Origin: Bacillota bacterium
GTDB taxonomy: Bacteria > Bacillota > Clostridia > Acetivibrionales > DTU013
DNA length: 28,033 bases
NCBI GenBank assembly: GCA_023411715.1
Contig: JAEYOM010000019.1
Location: 1 to 28,033, forward strand
Direction: 5' to 3'
The notes under the pieces are model-generated. The model did not search any database, was not told the DNA's origin, and was given only the letters and a program-made list of their open reading frames with translations. Positions 6,911 through 15,001 of the stretch are shown piece after piece. The position numbers were made by a program, and so were the translations under genes. Position 1 is the first letter of the stretch. Every line of letters starts with the position of its first letter.

Positions 6911-7699
6911 TTATTTTATAAATCCAATACTTTCTGCACTTTTATTGCCTATTTCATTGGTCAAATGTAATATGTTATCCTGTAAATCAGATACTATTAT
7001 ATTTCTTGTAATCCATGGCTCTTCGTCGGTTGTTTCCAGTATCACATTCTTGAAGATTTTTGTCAAAGATATTAACCAACCCTTCTTAATAATTTCATCT
7101 TCCTTGAATCCACGTACCGGAATGGCGCATTCACCGATAATTAAGCACTGATTTATTAAATATTGTATAAAAACATCTTTAAAAATTACTTCTAAATTTA
7201 TAGACTTATCGCTAGAGTTAACACTATATAACCTTGGCGCCTTTTGCGAATCTTTTATCTCATACGGCGGAAACGCGAATATATTACTTATAATTGGATT
7301 AATCAGATTATTCTCTTTCAATATGAAATAATCATTAAAAGTTTCTTCCTTTATTCCTTGAAAGGTATATCCCATAGCTTTGCCTTTATCATTTATAATT
7401 AAAGCAACATTTTCAAAAAGACTCGGCAATGATAAAGTAGTTCTATTGTTTAAAAAGAAAGATAATGGTGGTGCTTCATGCTGATATATGTTTATGTTGA
7501 GATTTTTTTTAATGTTATTACCAACCCAAAAACCGGATATTAGCTGAATTAATGAATTTTCCTGCAATACACTCCTGATATCCTGTTTATCAATAATATT
7601 ATTAATTAGCATTCTATGTATTGGTATAAATTTAGCTATGTTAATATTTTTTGTTTTAGGTTTGTAATCAAAAATATTAATTAAATTTAAAGTAATCAT
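6911..7699 (-). CDS. Unrecognised AT-rich orphan protein (262 aa)
   Basis: I do not recognise this protein. The ATG at 7699 is preferred because GGAG lies 8 nt before it; a GTG at 7708 overlaps that site. It is soluble in appearance: no signal peptide and no clear membrane helix, rich in Asn, Ile and Lys (for example NIIDKQDIRSVL). Hydrophobic strands such as NVALIINDKGKAMGY and ECAIPVRGF suggest a mixed alpha/beta fold. Base composition is far more AT-rich than the genes on either side, which suggests recent transfer. It lies between a terminator and the remains of transposons, inside a region bounded by direct repeats. Without homologues a role in defence, toxin immunity or other accessory function cannot be chosen. 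Confidence 0.8.
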   Translation of the reverse strand: MITLNLINIFDYKPKTKNINIAKFIPIHRMLINNIIDKQDIRSVLQENSLIQLISGFWVGNNIKKNLNINIYQHEAPPLSFFLNNRTTLSLPSLFENVALIINDKGKAMGYTFQGIKEETFNDYFILKENNLINPIISNIFAFPPYEIKDSQKAPRLYSVNSSDKSINLEVIFKDVFIQYLINQCLIIGECAIPVRGFKEDEIIKKGWLISLTKIFKNVILETTDEEPWITRNIIVSDLQDNILHLTNEIGNKSAESIGFIK

Positions 7700-7732
7700 T
7701 TGTTCCACTCCATTATAGAAAATATCCCTAAA

Positions 7733-7912
7733 CTAGGTATTATGTACAATTCCGAAATTGGTATGAAAACTGCTATAATTCGTCGTATCTCTATAAGATA
7801 TTTGAAAACGCACTAATTTCTTCACAGCTTTTCTCCATAAACAAACTGTGTTGGGGTATTTGGAACCCCATTTTGCATCAAAGGCATCGATTTCCTTGAC
7901 TACAGAATTTCC
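7733..7912 (-). pseudogene. Decayed IS256/Mutator-family transposase fragment
   Basis: One leftward frame, closed by stops at both ends and with no start, gives about 59 residues. It includes DAFDAKWGSKYPN, a Trp about seven residues on, and YRDTTNYSSFH. This matches, in order, the C-terminal block of IS256-type transposases (W-x-KYP, SW, then YTTN-x-IE). The usual IYTTNAIE is corrupted and the rest of the gene is absent. The identification is from memory of the family pattern. Confidence 0.5.
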
Positions 7913-7948
7913 ATGGTATTATGACCCCTCCTAACTTCATACAGTTCA

Positions 7949-7968
7949 CGCCCGTATTACTACGGGCG
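7949..7968. repeat. Perfect palindromic hairpin, possible IS200/IS605-type end structure
   Basis: CGCCCGTA and TACGGGCG form an 8-bp stem around a TTAC loop. It lies 24 nt beyond the stop of a leftward peptide remnant and next to the IS256-like fragment. IS200/IS605 transposons carry such subterminal hairpins just after tnpB. No T-run follows on either strand, so it is a poor terminator. Confidence 0.4.
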
Positions 7969-7992
7969 TTGTTGCTGTAGGTCATGCGGTAG

Positions 7993-8076
7993 CTATGTCC
8001 CTTTTATCGGCGACCCTTGCAAGATCTCCACAGGTATGCGTGCGTTCTTTTCTCCTATGTACTTGACGTATTTACA
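7993..8076 (-). pseudogene. 27-codon C-terminal peptide remnant of an unknown (mobile-element?) protein
   Basis: A leftward frame reads CKYVKYIGEKNARIPVEILQ and ends in GSPIKGT before a TAG. It has no start and a TAG immediately upstream. It looks protein-like, and its position just before the hairpin at 7949-7968 suggests the end of a transposon gene, perhaps tnpB, but I could not match it to a family. Confidence 0.3.
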
Positions 8077-8153
8077 CTAACTGACGGCCTCAAAAGCGCT
8101 TGGCTGATTAACACTTGCGGAAAACGCAACTGGAATTATAATACTTACTATCA

Positions 8154-8182
8154 TTTTCCACGATGAAATATATTATAACATA
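8154..8182. repeat. Direct repeat, right copy bounding the AT-rich island
   Basis: Second copy of the 29-nt repeat at 6804-6832, with the same extended -10 element reading leftward (8172-8180). From here to 8395 no gene is seen; the only structure is GGCCATGA (8209-8216) inverted at 8256-8263 and a weak AACCGA/TCGGTT pair near 8365-8396 without a T-run. Confidence 0.75.
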
Positions 8183-8395
8183 TTTGGCTACGCTTAGGAA
8201 ATAGTATTGGCCATGACAGGCTCACCAGTTTTAATTGTATTCGCGCGTGTCCAATTCATGGCCCGCTTTCATTTCTATCCCATTTTCTATCCCCTTCCAG
8301 TTTAAAACCCGCCCGCATTTATCTTTCAGTCCGGTTACTTAATAACGCTGCTGATTCGTCTGTTCAACCGACCTATGCGGAATATTTGATCGGTT

Positions 8396-10735
8396 TCATT
8401 TAGCTATTTCGAAATACATGGTGCTCTCGCCCCTGAATTGCAGCACGTCCCAGCCGGAAAGCGGTTCCATCCTGGTACCGTCGGGATTCAGAGGATATAC
8501 CTTCAGCCCCGAGGCCTGTTTCCCCATTTTAAGGCTGCCTTCAAGAGAATCTATGGTCACAGGCCCGCTGCCTTCATCACGCATTATGCGGTAGCCGTCC
8601 TTCAGCTCGAATTTCATGCCGAGGTTGCCGCACCAGCCGAGCGCAACGAGCAGCAGGTGCGAAGACTCGTCGGTATCCTTGCCGTCGAGCGACAGCAGCG
8701 ACAGCGTCATCTTGTCGTTCTTCACGTCAAAGCTGTAACTGCCGAGCTCCGTCTTGCCCTGTATGCTTCCGGAAGCGGTTTTCAACCGGGGAGTATTTAT
8801 ATTGAAGATACCCTTGCTGAAGTCAAAACTGAGTTCTCCGGTATCCGAGACAAGCTTGCTGTCGCCGATCAGGCCCTGGTCCTTTGTCAGGAGTCCCCAC
8901 CTCTTCATTGCCGCGTCGAGCGCATGGGAGTAATTCCTATAGTCTGCGTCCATCGAATCTCCGTCCTTCACAATCTCGAAATTGTCGCCCGCATTCGCAT
9001 GCTTGTCGAGGAAGGCGTCGATGTGCTTATAATTCTGAGCCGCGTCTGCATAGGGGCTCCTCGAGAATATGAAGCCGTGCTTTGCACCGGTATAATCACC
9101 GTTGGGGGTATTGCCGCTGGCAAGCGCCACGTCGGCGTCGCCCTCATATTTGAGACCAATGAACTTTGCGGCGACTCTCGATACGTATGAAGCGTATCCG
9201 TACGGCGCGATCCAGTTGCGCGGCACCTGGTAAAGATCACGTTCGGAGTAGCAGACCTCGAGCAGGTTTTTGCCGGGGCTTACAAGTCCCTCCTGGAACA
9301 GGTAGGAGCAAAGCGCGACCTGTCCCCATGTCGCAGGATCGTTATACAGGTTGAACGGGCCGCTCAGCTTGTAATCGTCGTATTTGTCCATATCGTTGAA
9401 ATGATTGTAGCAGTACAGCACCATGCCATCCCAGTCCTGCAGGCTCGCATATGCCGCAACGAAAGGCAGGGCGTCGCTCCTGAAATCCGTACCGTAAAGT
9501 ATGTTCCATTCTGCGGCCATGAACGGTTTCCCGGTGACCCTGTCATGGTTGAGCCTCGTAACGAGGTTCAGCTTGAATGGGCTGTCTACGACAGTCTTGC
9601 GAGGATCGTTCTCTATCATGTTAATATCATGGAAATGCGGCGCTTCCGGCTTCATCGGGTCGGGATGGTTCCAGTAGGCGTTGTCCTGATTGACGTCGGC
9701 ATACCTGTCCAGGCTGTATATATCCGCCGCTCCCTGCGCATGGTTCGAAATATTGATCGGGCATTTTACTCCCAGAGCAAGCAGGTGGTCCCTCATCTCA
9801 TGCGAAAAGTCGCACTGTATCTTTGTCAGGAATTCGCAATAATCCGCGTAGCGTACCGGAGAGCTCATGCCCCTGTAATCGTCCTTCCAGTCGACATACA
9901 TCTGGGTGCCTTCGAGGTGCTCCAGCCTTCTTACCGTTCCCTTCCCGGGATCTTCGTCGTCGAGCAGCGCACGCGTCCCGTCATCTTTTGTCCAGGCATG
10001 GTCCAGCGCCTTCCTCGAACCGTACTTGGCCAGCAGGTAGTTGTTGAAGCGCTTGTCCAATTCCTTGCGGTATGAAGGCAGGCCTACCTCGTCGCGGCCC
10101 TCATACCAGAAGATGCCGTCCTCGTTCATTACCTGTACGAGAGCTACGGCCGGATCGTCAAGGTATCTCGAGCCGGTATACGGATTCGTATGCCCGAAGT
10201 ATTCGGTCGCATATTCCTTTTGAAGTTCCATTAGCCTGCGGTTAAATACATTGACCTGTTTGAAGTATTTCATCATTTCATCGGTGTAGTCGAGTCCGTC
10301 ATCGGGCAGGAATCCCCTGTAGCAGAACAGGTCGAGCTGCATGTAAATACCCTTCTGCTTGAGGCAGTAAAACAGATAGTCCAGTTTGTCCCGGCTTTCG
10401 GGATCGAAGTTCCGGGAATTCCCCTTTGAATAGTCGATCAGGAATGTGCCGTCCTCTTCCCTCCAGGGACGCGAATCCTCGGCATGGATCCTCACGAAGT
10501 TTACGCCGGCCTTAGAAAGCCTGTCGGCCAGGAGTTCGGAGTCCTTTTTCTTTAGGTAGAGGCTTGCAAACGGCACATTGAAGCCATAGAAGCGAACCCG
10601 CTTTCCGCCGATGCTCATGTGACCGTCCTTCACACTCGCAAAGCCGTGTTTCCCTGCGGGAGCATCGAGCAGGAAGCTGAAATCCAGTGCGTCCCTGAAC
10701 AGCATATCCTTTTTCATTACAAATGGTTGTTTCAT
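8396..10735 (-). CDS. Glycoside hydrolase of clan GH-A (cellulase/GH5-like), cytoplasmic
   Basis: A 779-residue protein with a (beta/alpha)8 catalytic part in about residues 20-440. The clan GH-A signatures are visible: an early strand GVNFVRIHAEDSRPW (77-91), the acid/base Glu205 in VQVMNEDGIFW (preceded by Asn204) and the nucleophile Glu409 in FMAAEWNILYG. The remaining 340 residues look like beta-rich accessory domains ending in TMYFEIAK. There is no signal peptide, so it should act on sugars brought in by the adjacent importer. The exact GH family and substrate are uncertain. AGGAGGG lies 7 nt before the ATG. It is last in a leftward set with the importer genes, separated from them by a pseudogene scar. 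The same C-terminal pattern recurs in the remnant directly upstream. Confidence 0.8.
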   Translation of the reverse strand: MKQPFVMKKDMLFRDALDFSFLLDAPAGKHGFASVKDGHMSIGGKRVRFYGFNVPFASLYLKKKDSELLADRLSKAGVNFVRIHAEDSRPWREEDGTFLIDYSKGNSRNFDPESRDKLDYLFYCLKQKGIYMQLDLFCYRGFLPDDGLDYTDEMMKYFKQVNVFNRRLMELQKEYATEYFGHTNPYTGSRYLDDPAVALVQVMNEDGIFWYEGRDEVGLPSYRKELDKRFNNYLLAKYGSRKALDHAWTKDDGTRALLDDEDPGKGTVRRLEHLEGTQMYVDWKDDYRGMSSPVRYADYCEFLTKIQCDFSHEMRDHLLALGVKCPINISNHAQGAADIYSLDRYADVNQDNAYWNHPDPMKPEAPHFHDINMIENDPRKTVVDSPFKLNLVTRLNHDRVTGKPFMAAEWNILYGTDFRSDALPFVAAYASLQDWDGMVLYCYNHFNDMDKYDDYKLSGPFNLYNDPATWGQVALCSYLFQEGLVSPGKNLLEVCYSERDLYQVPRNWIAPYGYASYVSRVAAKFIGLKYEGDADVALASGNTPNGDYTGAKHGFIFSRSPYADAAQNYKHIDAFLDKHANAGDNFEIVKDGDSMDADYRNYSHALDAAMKRWGLLTKDQGLIGDSKLVSDTGELSFDFSKGIFNINTPRLKTASGSIQGKTELGSYSFDVKNDKMTLSLLSLDGKDTDESSHLLLVALGWCGNLGMKFELKDGYRIMRDEGSGPVTIDSLEGSLKMGKQASGLKVYPLNPDGTRMEPLSGWDVLQFRGESTMYFEIAK

Positions 10736-10755
10736 AAGTAATCCCTCCTGTTAAA

Positions 10756-10872
10756 TCAGTGTCTGATAATTTTCAATTCCTTGACCTCGAAATACATCGT
10801 TCCATTGCCGCTGAACGCTATTGGGCCGCTGCCTTCAAGCACATCCTTTCTGCTGCCGTCCGGGTATGTAGT
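10756..10872 (-). pseudogene. C-terminal fragment of a second, paralogous glycosidase
   Basis: A leftward frame of about 38 codons ends at a TGA and reads YPDGSRKDVLEG, then TMYFEVKELK. It aligns with the last 30 residues of the neighbouring intact glycosidase (NPDGTRMEPLSG then TMYFEIAK). Everything upstream of the fragment is missing and is replaced by transporter sequence, so this is a deletion remnant. Confidence 0.8.
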
Positions 10873-11206
10873 TTATGAGCGAAGCCAGCAGAAGCATCCA
10901 GAAATCAGTTGCAAAAAAGTAAATAAGCATGGGAATCGACCAGTCCAGAAAATCAAGCACTCCGGTAGTTACCCTTCTGCCGAACCTATTTATTATTTAA
11001 CCTGCGAAAATCACAAGTAACGTTTTCAAAATAAAGCTGAGAGAATTGATAAGGCCTACATTTGAAGTGGAAAACCCCTGGTTGATTATGTTAAGACTCG
11101 CATATGAAACCACGAGCGTATTCTGTATGGACCACAGGGGCAGTACCGCCAGGCTTACTTTTACATTTCTTGGCATTTCCTTTAAATTTGCTGCAATCGC
11201 TGGCAT
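10873..11206 (-). pseudogene. MFS transporter, N-terminal remnant with in-frame stop
   Basis: From ATG 11206 the frame encodes about 69 residues with two hydrophobic segments (VSLAVLPLWSIQNTLVVSY and LINSLSFILKTLLVIFAG), then a TAA near 10997. The same frame continues as IINRFGRRVTTGVLDFLDW and another hydrophobic segment. RFGRR after the second helix is the MFS loop 2-3 motif (G-x-x-x-D-R-x-GRR type). The frame then runs into the glycosidase remnant at about 10870. The gene therefore lost its last two-thirds by deletion and also gained a stop codon. Confidence 0.75.
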
Positions 11207-11247
11207 GCCAAATTTTATGACCTCTTAGTATATATGTTATTTTTGGG

Positions 11248-11285
11248 GTTTTAAAAGCTGAGCCGCCATGTTGTCATGACGGCTC
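11248..11285 (-). terminator. Rho-independent terminator after the solute-binding protein gene
   Basis: Read leftward, GAGCCGTCATG and CATGGCGGCTC form an 11-bp stem (one G-U pair) around an ACAA loop, followed by AGCTTTTAAAA. It lies 22 nt beyond the stop of the receptor gene, so the downstream pseudogene and glycosidase probably receive only readthrough or use another promoter. Confidence 0.75.
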
Positions 11286-11306
11286 GGCCCGAAAACCATT
11301 TTATTT

Positions 11307-12926
11307 TTACTTTCTTGATGCGAGGTAATCGGATATCTGTTTGTTGAGTTCGGTGTAAATCTTGTCTATACCTGCTGCTTTGAGCTTCGAATCGAGCTGT
11401 TTGAATGCCGCGTCCACGTCCTTGACTGCTCCGAGCGCTATAGGGTTGTTGTACTGTGTGAGCGTCTGGTTGCAGTTTGCAGCTTCGGTCTTGATGGTGT
11501 CGGTGTTAGGTGAGAAGGCTGCAAGAGGATCTGTTCCAAGGAGATCCGGGATTCTGTTGTAAAGGTCGATATAGCTCTGCGTCCAAGTAGTCAGAGGCTT
11601 GTGTAGGTTCTTGTTTGTGAACCAGAAGCCTGCTGCATCCGGCGGATAGGTGTTCTTATCAGCTGTTACGCCTTCAGGCAGACCGATCTTGCCGTCGGAA
11701 GTCAAAACATAATTGACTCCTTCAATACCAAAATAAACGAGATTCTCATAGGAAGGATCCTCAACGATCAGATCCATTGCCATCAGTATTCTCTGCCAAT
11801 TGTGCGATTTTGCTGCAATTGCGAAGCCGTTGTTGATATAGGGGTCAGCCATGTATTTGCCGCTCTTGCCGCCTACTACAGGAACAACACCTACCTTGAA
11901 GCCTGCCGCTTCAGCCTGCGCGATATTTCCCTGCAGGTCCATAGAGTTACCGAAGCCTACTCCCGATTTGCCCTGCACGAATGAATCCTTACTGCGTACT
12001 TTGTTTGCAAATGCGTTTTTGTTGATGTAGCCCGCATCATACCATGCCTTCACTTTCTTTGCATTTGTTATGTATATAGGCGTGATTTCCGGATCGCTGG
12101 TCGTGTAATAAAGCTTTCCGTCGCCGTCAAAGGGCTTGTAAGCAAGGCCTGATCCTCCGCCGGTTGTCATAAGCGGGTCCTTAAGCTGATCATAGGATTC
12201 GACATTGAGTGTGCCAAAGGGCGTTCCAAGGTCGTAGTTGGATTCGAGGTTCATCGGGATCATGCCGGGTTCATTTTTCTTTATGGCAGCCAGATAAGGT
12301 TCGATGTCTAAGAATTTCTTTATCTCTGGTACGCCGTATTTGACCCTAAGGTCTTCCCTGTATATAAATGACGGGACCTTCTTATCCGGAGATGCAGTCG
12401 GTATCATGTATACCTTGCCGTTTATCTGAGCTTCCTGCATGGCGGAGGTATCTTTTATATTCGACCAGTGCTTGGGCATGTATGTCTGCAGTATTTCGGG
12501 CGTGATCTCCATAAAAGCGCCCTTGGCTGCCTGCTGCGGATAGAACGACCAAGGTGCTGTGAATATCCAGTCTACGTTTTCACCAGCGGCCAGGATCAGA
12601 GGATATTTCGACTGCATATCGCTCCAGCCGATGTAGTTGATTTCCATTGTTGCGTTCAGATCCTTCTTCAGCTTGTCGTTCAATGCCTTCAATACGTCAT
12701 TGAAACCAGCCGGAGCAGCTCCGAGCAGATAACCGGTGATTTTTGCTTCCTGCGAAAGGTCAATTGTGGATCCGGAAGGAGTCGCAGTAGACCCTTGAGC
12801 AGCAGTAGTCGCCGCTACTGCCGTATTAGGCTGCGCACCCTGCTGCGTCTGGCCGCATCCGGTCAGGACCGAGGACGCGATGAGTGTTATCGACATCATT
12901 AGACTTAAAACCTTGAGCCTTTTCAT
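11307..12926 (-). CDS. LipO-type extracellular solute-binding lipoprotein (receptor 1)
   Basis: A 539-residue receptor for the adjacent ABC permeases. The N-terminus has basic residues, a hydrophobic stretch and a lipobox ending LTGC (lipidated Cys24), then a Gln/Ala/Thr/Ser-rich linker to about residue 55. The body has the family-1-type solute-binding fold, with landmarks YIGWSDMQSKYPL, QQAAKGAFMEIT, NGKVYMIP and FGIEGVNY, and a C-terminal DUF3502-like region (AAFSPNTDTIKTE through KLKAAGIDKIYTELNKQ). This group (LipO) binds oligosaccharides or glycosides. GAGGAGG lies 7 nt before the ATG. It follows the two permease genes in the same direction and ends at a terminator. It is clearly related to the second receptor at 18492-20081. 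Confidence 0.92.
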   Translation of the reverse strand: MKRLKVLSLMMSITLIASSVLTGCGQTQQGAQPNTAVAATTAAQGSTATPSGSTIDLSQEAKITGYLLGAAPAGFNDVLKALNDKLKKDLNATMEINYIGWSDMQSKYPLILAAGENVDWIFTAPWSFYPQQAAKGAFMEITPEILQTYMPKHWSNIKDTSAMQEAQINGKVYMIPTASPDKKVPSFIYREDLRVKYGVPEIKKFLDIEPYLAAIKKNEPGMIPMNLESNYDLGTPFGTLNVESYDQLKDPLMTTGGGSGLAYKPFDGDGKLYYTTSDPEITPIYITNAKKVKAWYDAGYINKNAFANKVRSKDSFVQGKSGVGFGNSMDLQGNIAQAEAAGFKVGVVPVVGGKSGKYMADPYINNGFAIAAKSHNWQRILMAMDLIVEDPSYENLVYFGIEGVNYVLTSDGKIGLPEGVTADKNTYPPDAAGFWFTNKNLHKPLTTWTQSYIDLYNRIPDLLGTDPLAAFSPNTDTIKTEAANCNQTLTQYNNPIALGAVKDVDAAFKQLDSKLKAAGIDKIYTELNKQISDYLASRK

Positions 12927-12974
12927 AGTAAATCCTCCTCTAATTATTCTTTATTAATATCCGGTTTCCCGGTA

Positions 12975-13853
12975 TTAACCCTTAACAGACCCTAGAGTTA
13001 TACCTTTGACAAAGTATTTCTGTACAAAGGGGTAAGCCAACAGTATCGGCCCTGTGGATATTACGGTAAGGGCAAGCTTCAGCGATTCCTGCGGAAGCAC
13101 GACCGACGAAGCGTTTGCAACTACGTTCGAGGAAACATTCACGCTTGAAATTATGTTGTACAAAACATACTGAAGAGGAAACAACGTCTGTCTCTCAACG
13201 AACATCATCGGAGTCCACCAGTCGTTCCAATAGCCGAGCGCAGTAAACAGCCCGATGGATGCCAACGCCGGTTTCGATAGCGGAAGTATTATCCTGACGT
13301 ATATCGTAAAGTCTCCCGCACCGTCTATCTTGGCGGATTCGTTCAATGAATCCGGTATGGAGCCGCGAATGAAATTTCTTAAAATCAGGACGTTCATGGC
13401 ACTGAACATCGGGACCAGGAGCAGTACAAGCACAGTATTCTTCAGGTGGTAAACGCTTGACAATATGATGTAGTACGAAGCAAGACCGCCGTTGAACAAT
13501 GTAGTGAAGTATATGAAAAACGCCAATCCGTTCCTATATCTGAGATCCTTCCGATACATTACATACGCCGCCATTGAAGAAATAAGCAGAGATACTGTCG
13601 TACCTACGATCGTAACAAACAGCGTTACGCCGTAAGCTCTCAAAATGGTTTCAGGTGACCTGAAAACCAGGGAATATGCATCGAATGATATCTGCCTCGG
13701 TATGATGGAGTAACCGAAATTGATGATGGAATTCTCCGAAGCAAATGAATTCACTATCAGTATGATAAATGGGAAGAGAGTGAATAATGCGATTATTCCT
13801 ACTACTGCATATGAAATTGCTGCGAATGCTATCTGATCTTTTGCCTTTCTCAT
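12975..13853 (-). CDS. ABC transporter permease, LplC type
   Basis: A 292-residue inner-membrane permease with about six hydrophobic segments. The ATPase-contacting EAA loop is ESAKIDGAGDFTIYVRIILP (about residues 185-205). The ending FVKGITLGSVKG is characteristic of LplC/YtcP carbohydrate permeases. GGGGTG lies 7 nt before the ATG at 13853, which is 16 nt after the stop of the partner permease. Together they form the channel for a sugar; the ATPase (usually a shared MsmK/UgpC type) is encoded elsewhere. Confidence 0.93.
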   Translation of the reverse strand: MRKAKDQIAFAAISYAVVGIIALFTLFPFIILIVNSFASENSIINFGYSIIPRQISFDAYSLVFRSPETILRAYGVTLFVTIVGTTVSLLISSMAAYVMYRKDLRYRNGLAFFIYFTTLFNGGLASYYIILSSVYHLKNTVLVLLLVPMFSAMNVLILRNFIRGSIPDSLNESAKIDGAGDFTIYVRIILPLSKPALASIGLFTALGYWNDWWTPMMFVERQTLFPLQYVLYNIISSVNVSSNVVANASSVVLPQESLKLALTVISTGPILLAYPFVQKYFVKGITLGSVKG

Positions 13854-13869
13854 TTATTCACACCCCTTT

Positions 13870-14799
13870 TCAGAACAGCGCAGATTCACTGTCTACCTTT
13901 CTGACTATTGTATTGACTATCATGATTACGACAAAGCAGAGGATTGACTGGTAAAAGCCTGCAGCCGAAGCCATGCCGAAGTCCTGAGTACCCATAAGTG
14001 ACCTGAATACCAGCGTATCTATGATATCTGTGGCATCCATCAGAAGTCCGTTGTTTCCTATCAGGTTGAAGAACATATCGAATTCGCCCCTCAATATCCT
14101 GCCGATGCCCAGCAGTACAAGCATTATCATGGTAGGCCTGAGCAGCGGGATCGTGATCCTGGCAATCTTCTGGAATGCGTTGCATCCGTCGATTGTCGCC
14201 GCTTCATAGCATTCCTGATCAATGCCCGATATAGCTGCCAGATAAAGTACGCTTCCGAAGCCGACCCATTTCCACAGATACATGATCGGCAGCAAAGCAT
14301 ACCAGCAGCCTGGGTTGCTGTAGATGTCGATGGGCTGCTGCCCGAAAGACTTCAAAATATTGTTGATAAGTCCGTAATCATAATTGAACAGGTTGTATAC
14401 GAACGCTGAAACAACGACCCAGGAAATAAAGTAAGGAAGAAACATGAAAGACTGGGACAGCTTCTTAAAATACTTGTTCGACATTTCCGAGATCATAATG
14501 GCGACCATTATCGAAAACAGCGTATATACGGCCAAAAAAGTTATGTTGTATATAATGGTATTGGTTGTTACCTGCCAGGCTTTACCCGATGCAAAAAAGT
14601 ACCTGAAATTGTCAAAACCGTTCCAGGGGCTGAACAAAATCCCCCCCCTGTAGTTGAAATCCTTAAAGGCTACTATTATGCCGCCCATAGGTATATAGGC
14701 AAAAAGTATATAGAACAAGGCTATAGGCAGAAACATGAGGTACAGTACCTTATTACGCGCTAGCTCATGAAAAAACCCTGCTTTACCCAATGGTTTCAT
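13870..14799 (-). CDS. ABC transporter permease, LplB type
   Basis: A 309-residue permease and the first gene of the importer operon. It has about six membrane segments, with the first at about residues 18-40 (VLYLMFLPIALFYILFAYI), and an EAA loop ECYEAATIDGCNAFQKIARI at about residues 200-220. The opening, with KDFNYRGGILFSPWNGFDNF after the first helix, is typical of LplB/YteP permeases of the CUT1 group. GGGAGTG lies 5 nt before the ATG at 14799. A TATAAT (leftward, 14924-14929) lies about 125 nt upstream without a good -35, which would fit activation by the AraC-type regulator encoded divergently. Confidence 0.93.
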   Translation of the reverse strand: MKPLGKAGFFHELARNKVLYLMFLPIALFYILFAYIPMGGIIVAFKDFNYRGGILFSPWNGFDNFRYFFASGKAWQVTTNTIIYNITFLAVYTLFSIMVAIMISEMSNKYFKKLSQSFMFLPYFISWVVVSAFVYNLFNYDYGLINNILKSFGQQPIDIYSNPGCWYALLPIMYLWKWVGFGSVLYLAAISGIDQECYEAATIDGCNAFQKIARITIPLLRPTMIMLVLLGIGRILRGEFDMFFNLIGNNGLLMDATDIIDTLVFRSLMGTQDFGMASAAGFYQSILCFVVIMIVNTIVRKVDSESALF

Positions 14800-14964
14800 A
14801 GTTTCACTCCCGATTATGTTTTATTTACACGCTAATGATACTTTTTTCATCCCTGTGATTGAACACAACAAAGCTACGATTTTCTTCGTAATATTATTTT
14901 CTTTTCTCATTAACTCACTGCAAATTATAGAACGTGTTATATAATGTTTAGGGAAAAATACTTA

Positions 14965-14973
14965 TGTTATAAT
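14965..14973 (+). promoter_or_regulatory. Extended -10 promoter for the yesN-like gene
   Basis: TGTTATAAT is a perfect extended -10, 29 nt upstream of the ATG at 15002, with AAGGAG between. A second TATATAAT lies at 14937-14944. The 202-bp region also holds the leftward importer promoter, so regulator sites probably lie here. Confidence 0.6.
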
Positions 14974-15001
14974 AAGTTAAAAATGGGATAAGGAGTTTGT
15001 T

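Noticed and set aside
9401..10075. 224-codon forward frame opposite the glycosidase
   Set aside because: It is a shadow of the glycosidase gene, which has catalytic motifs and a strong ribosome binding site. The same holds for forward frames 8438-9190 and 22437-23348 and the leftward frame 17644-18243.
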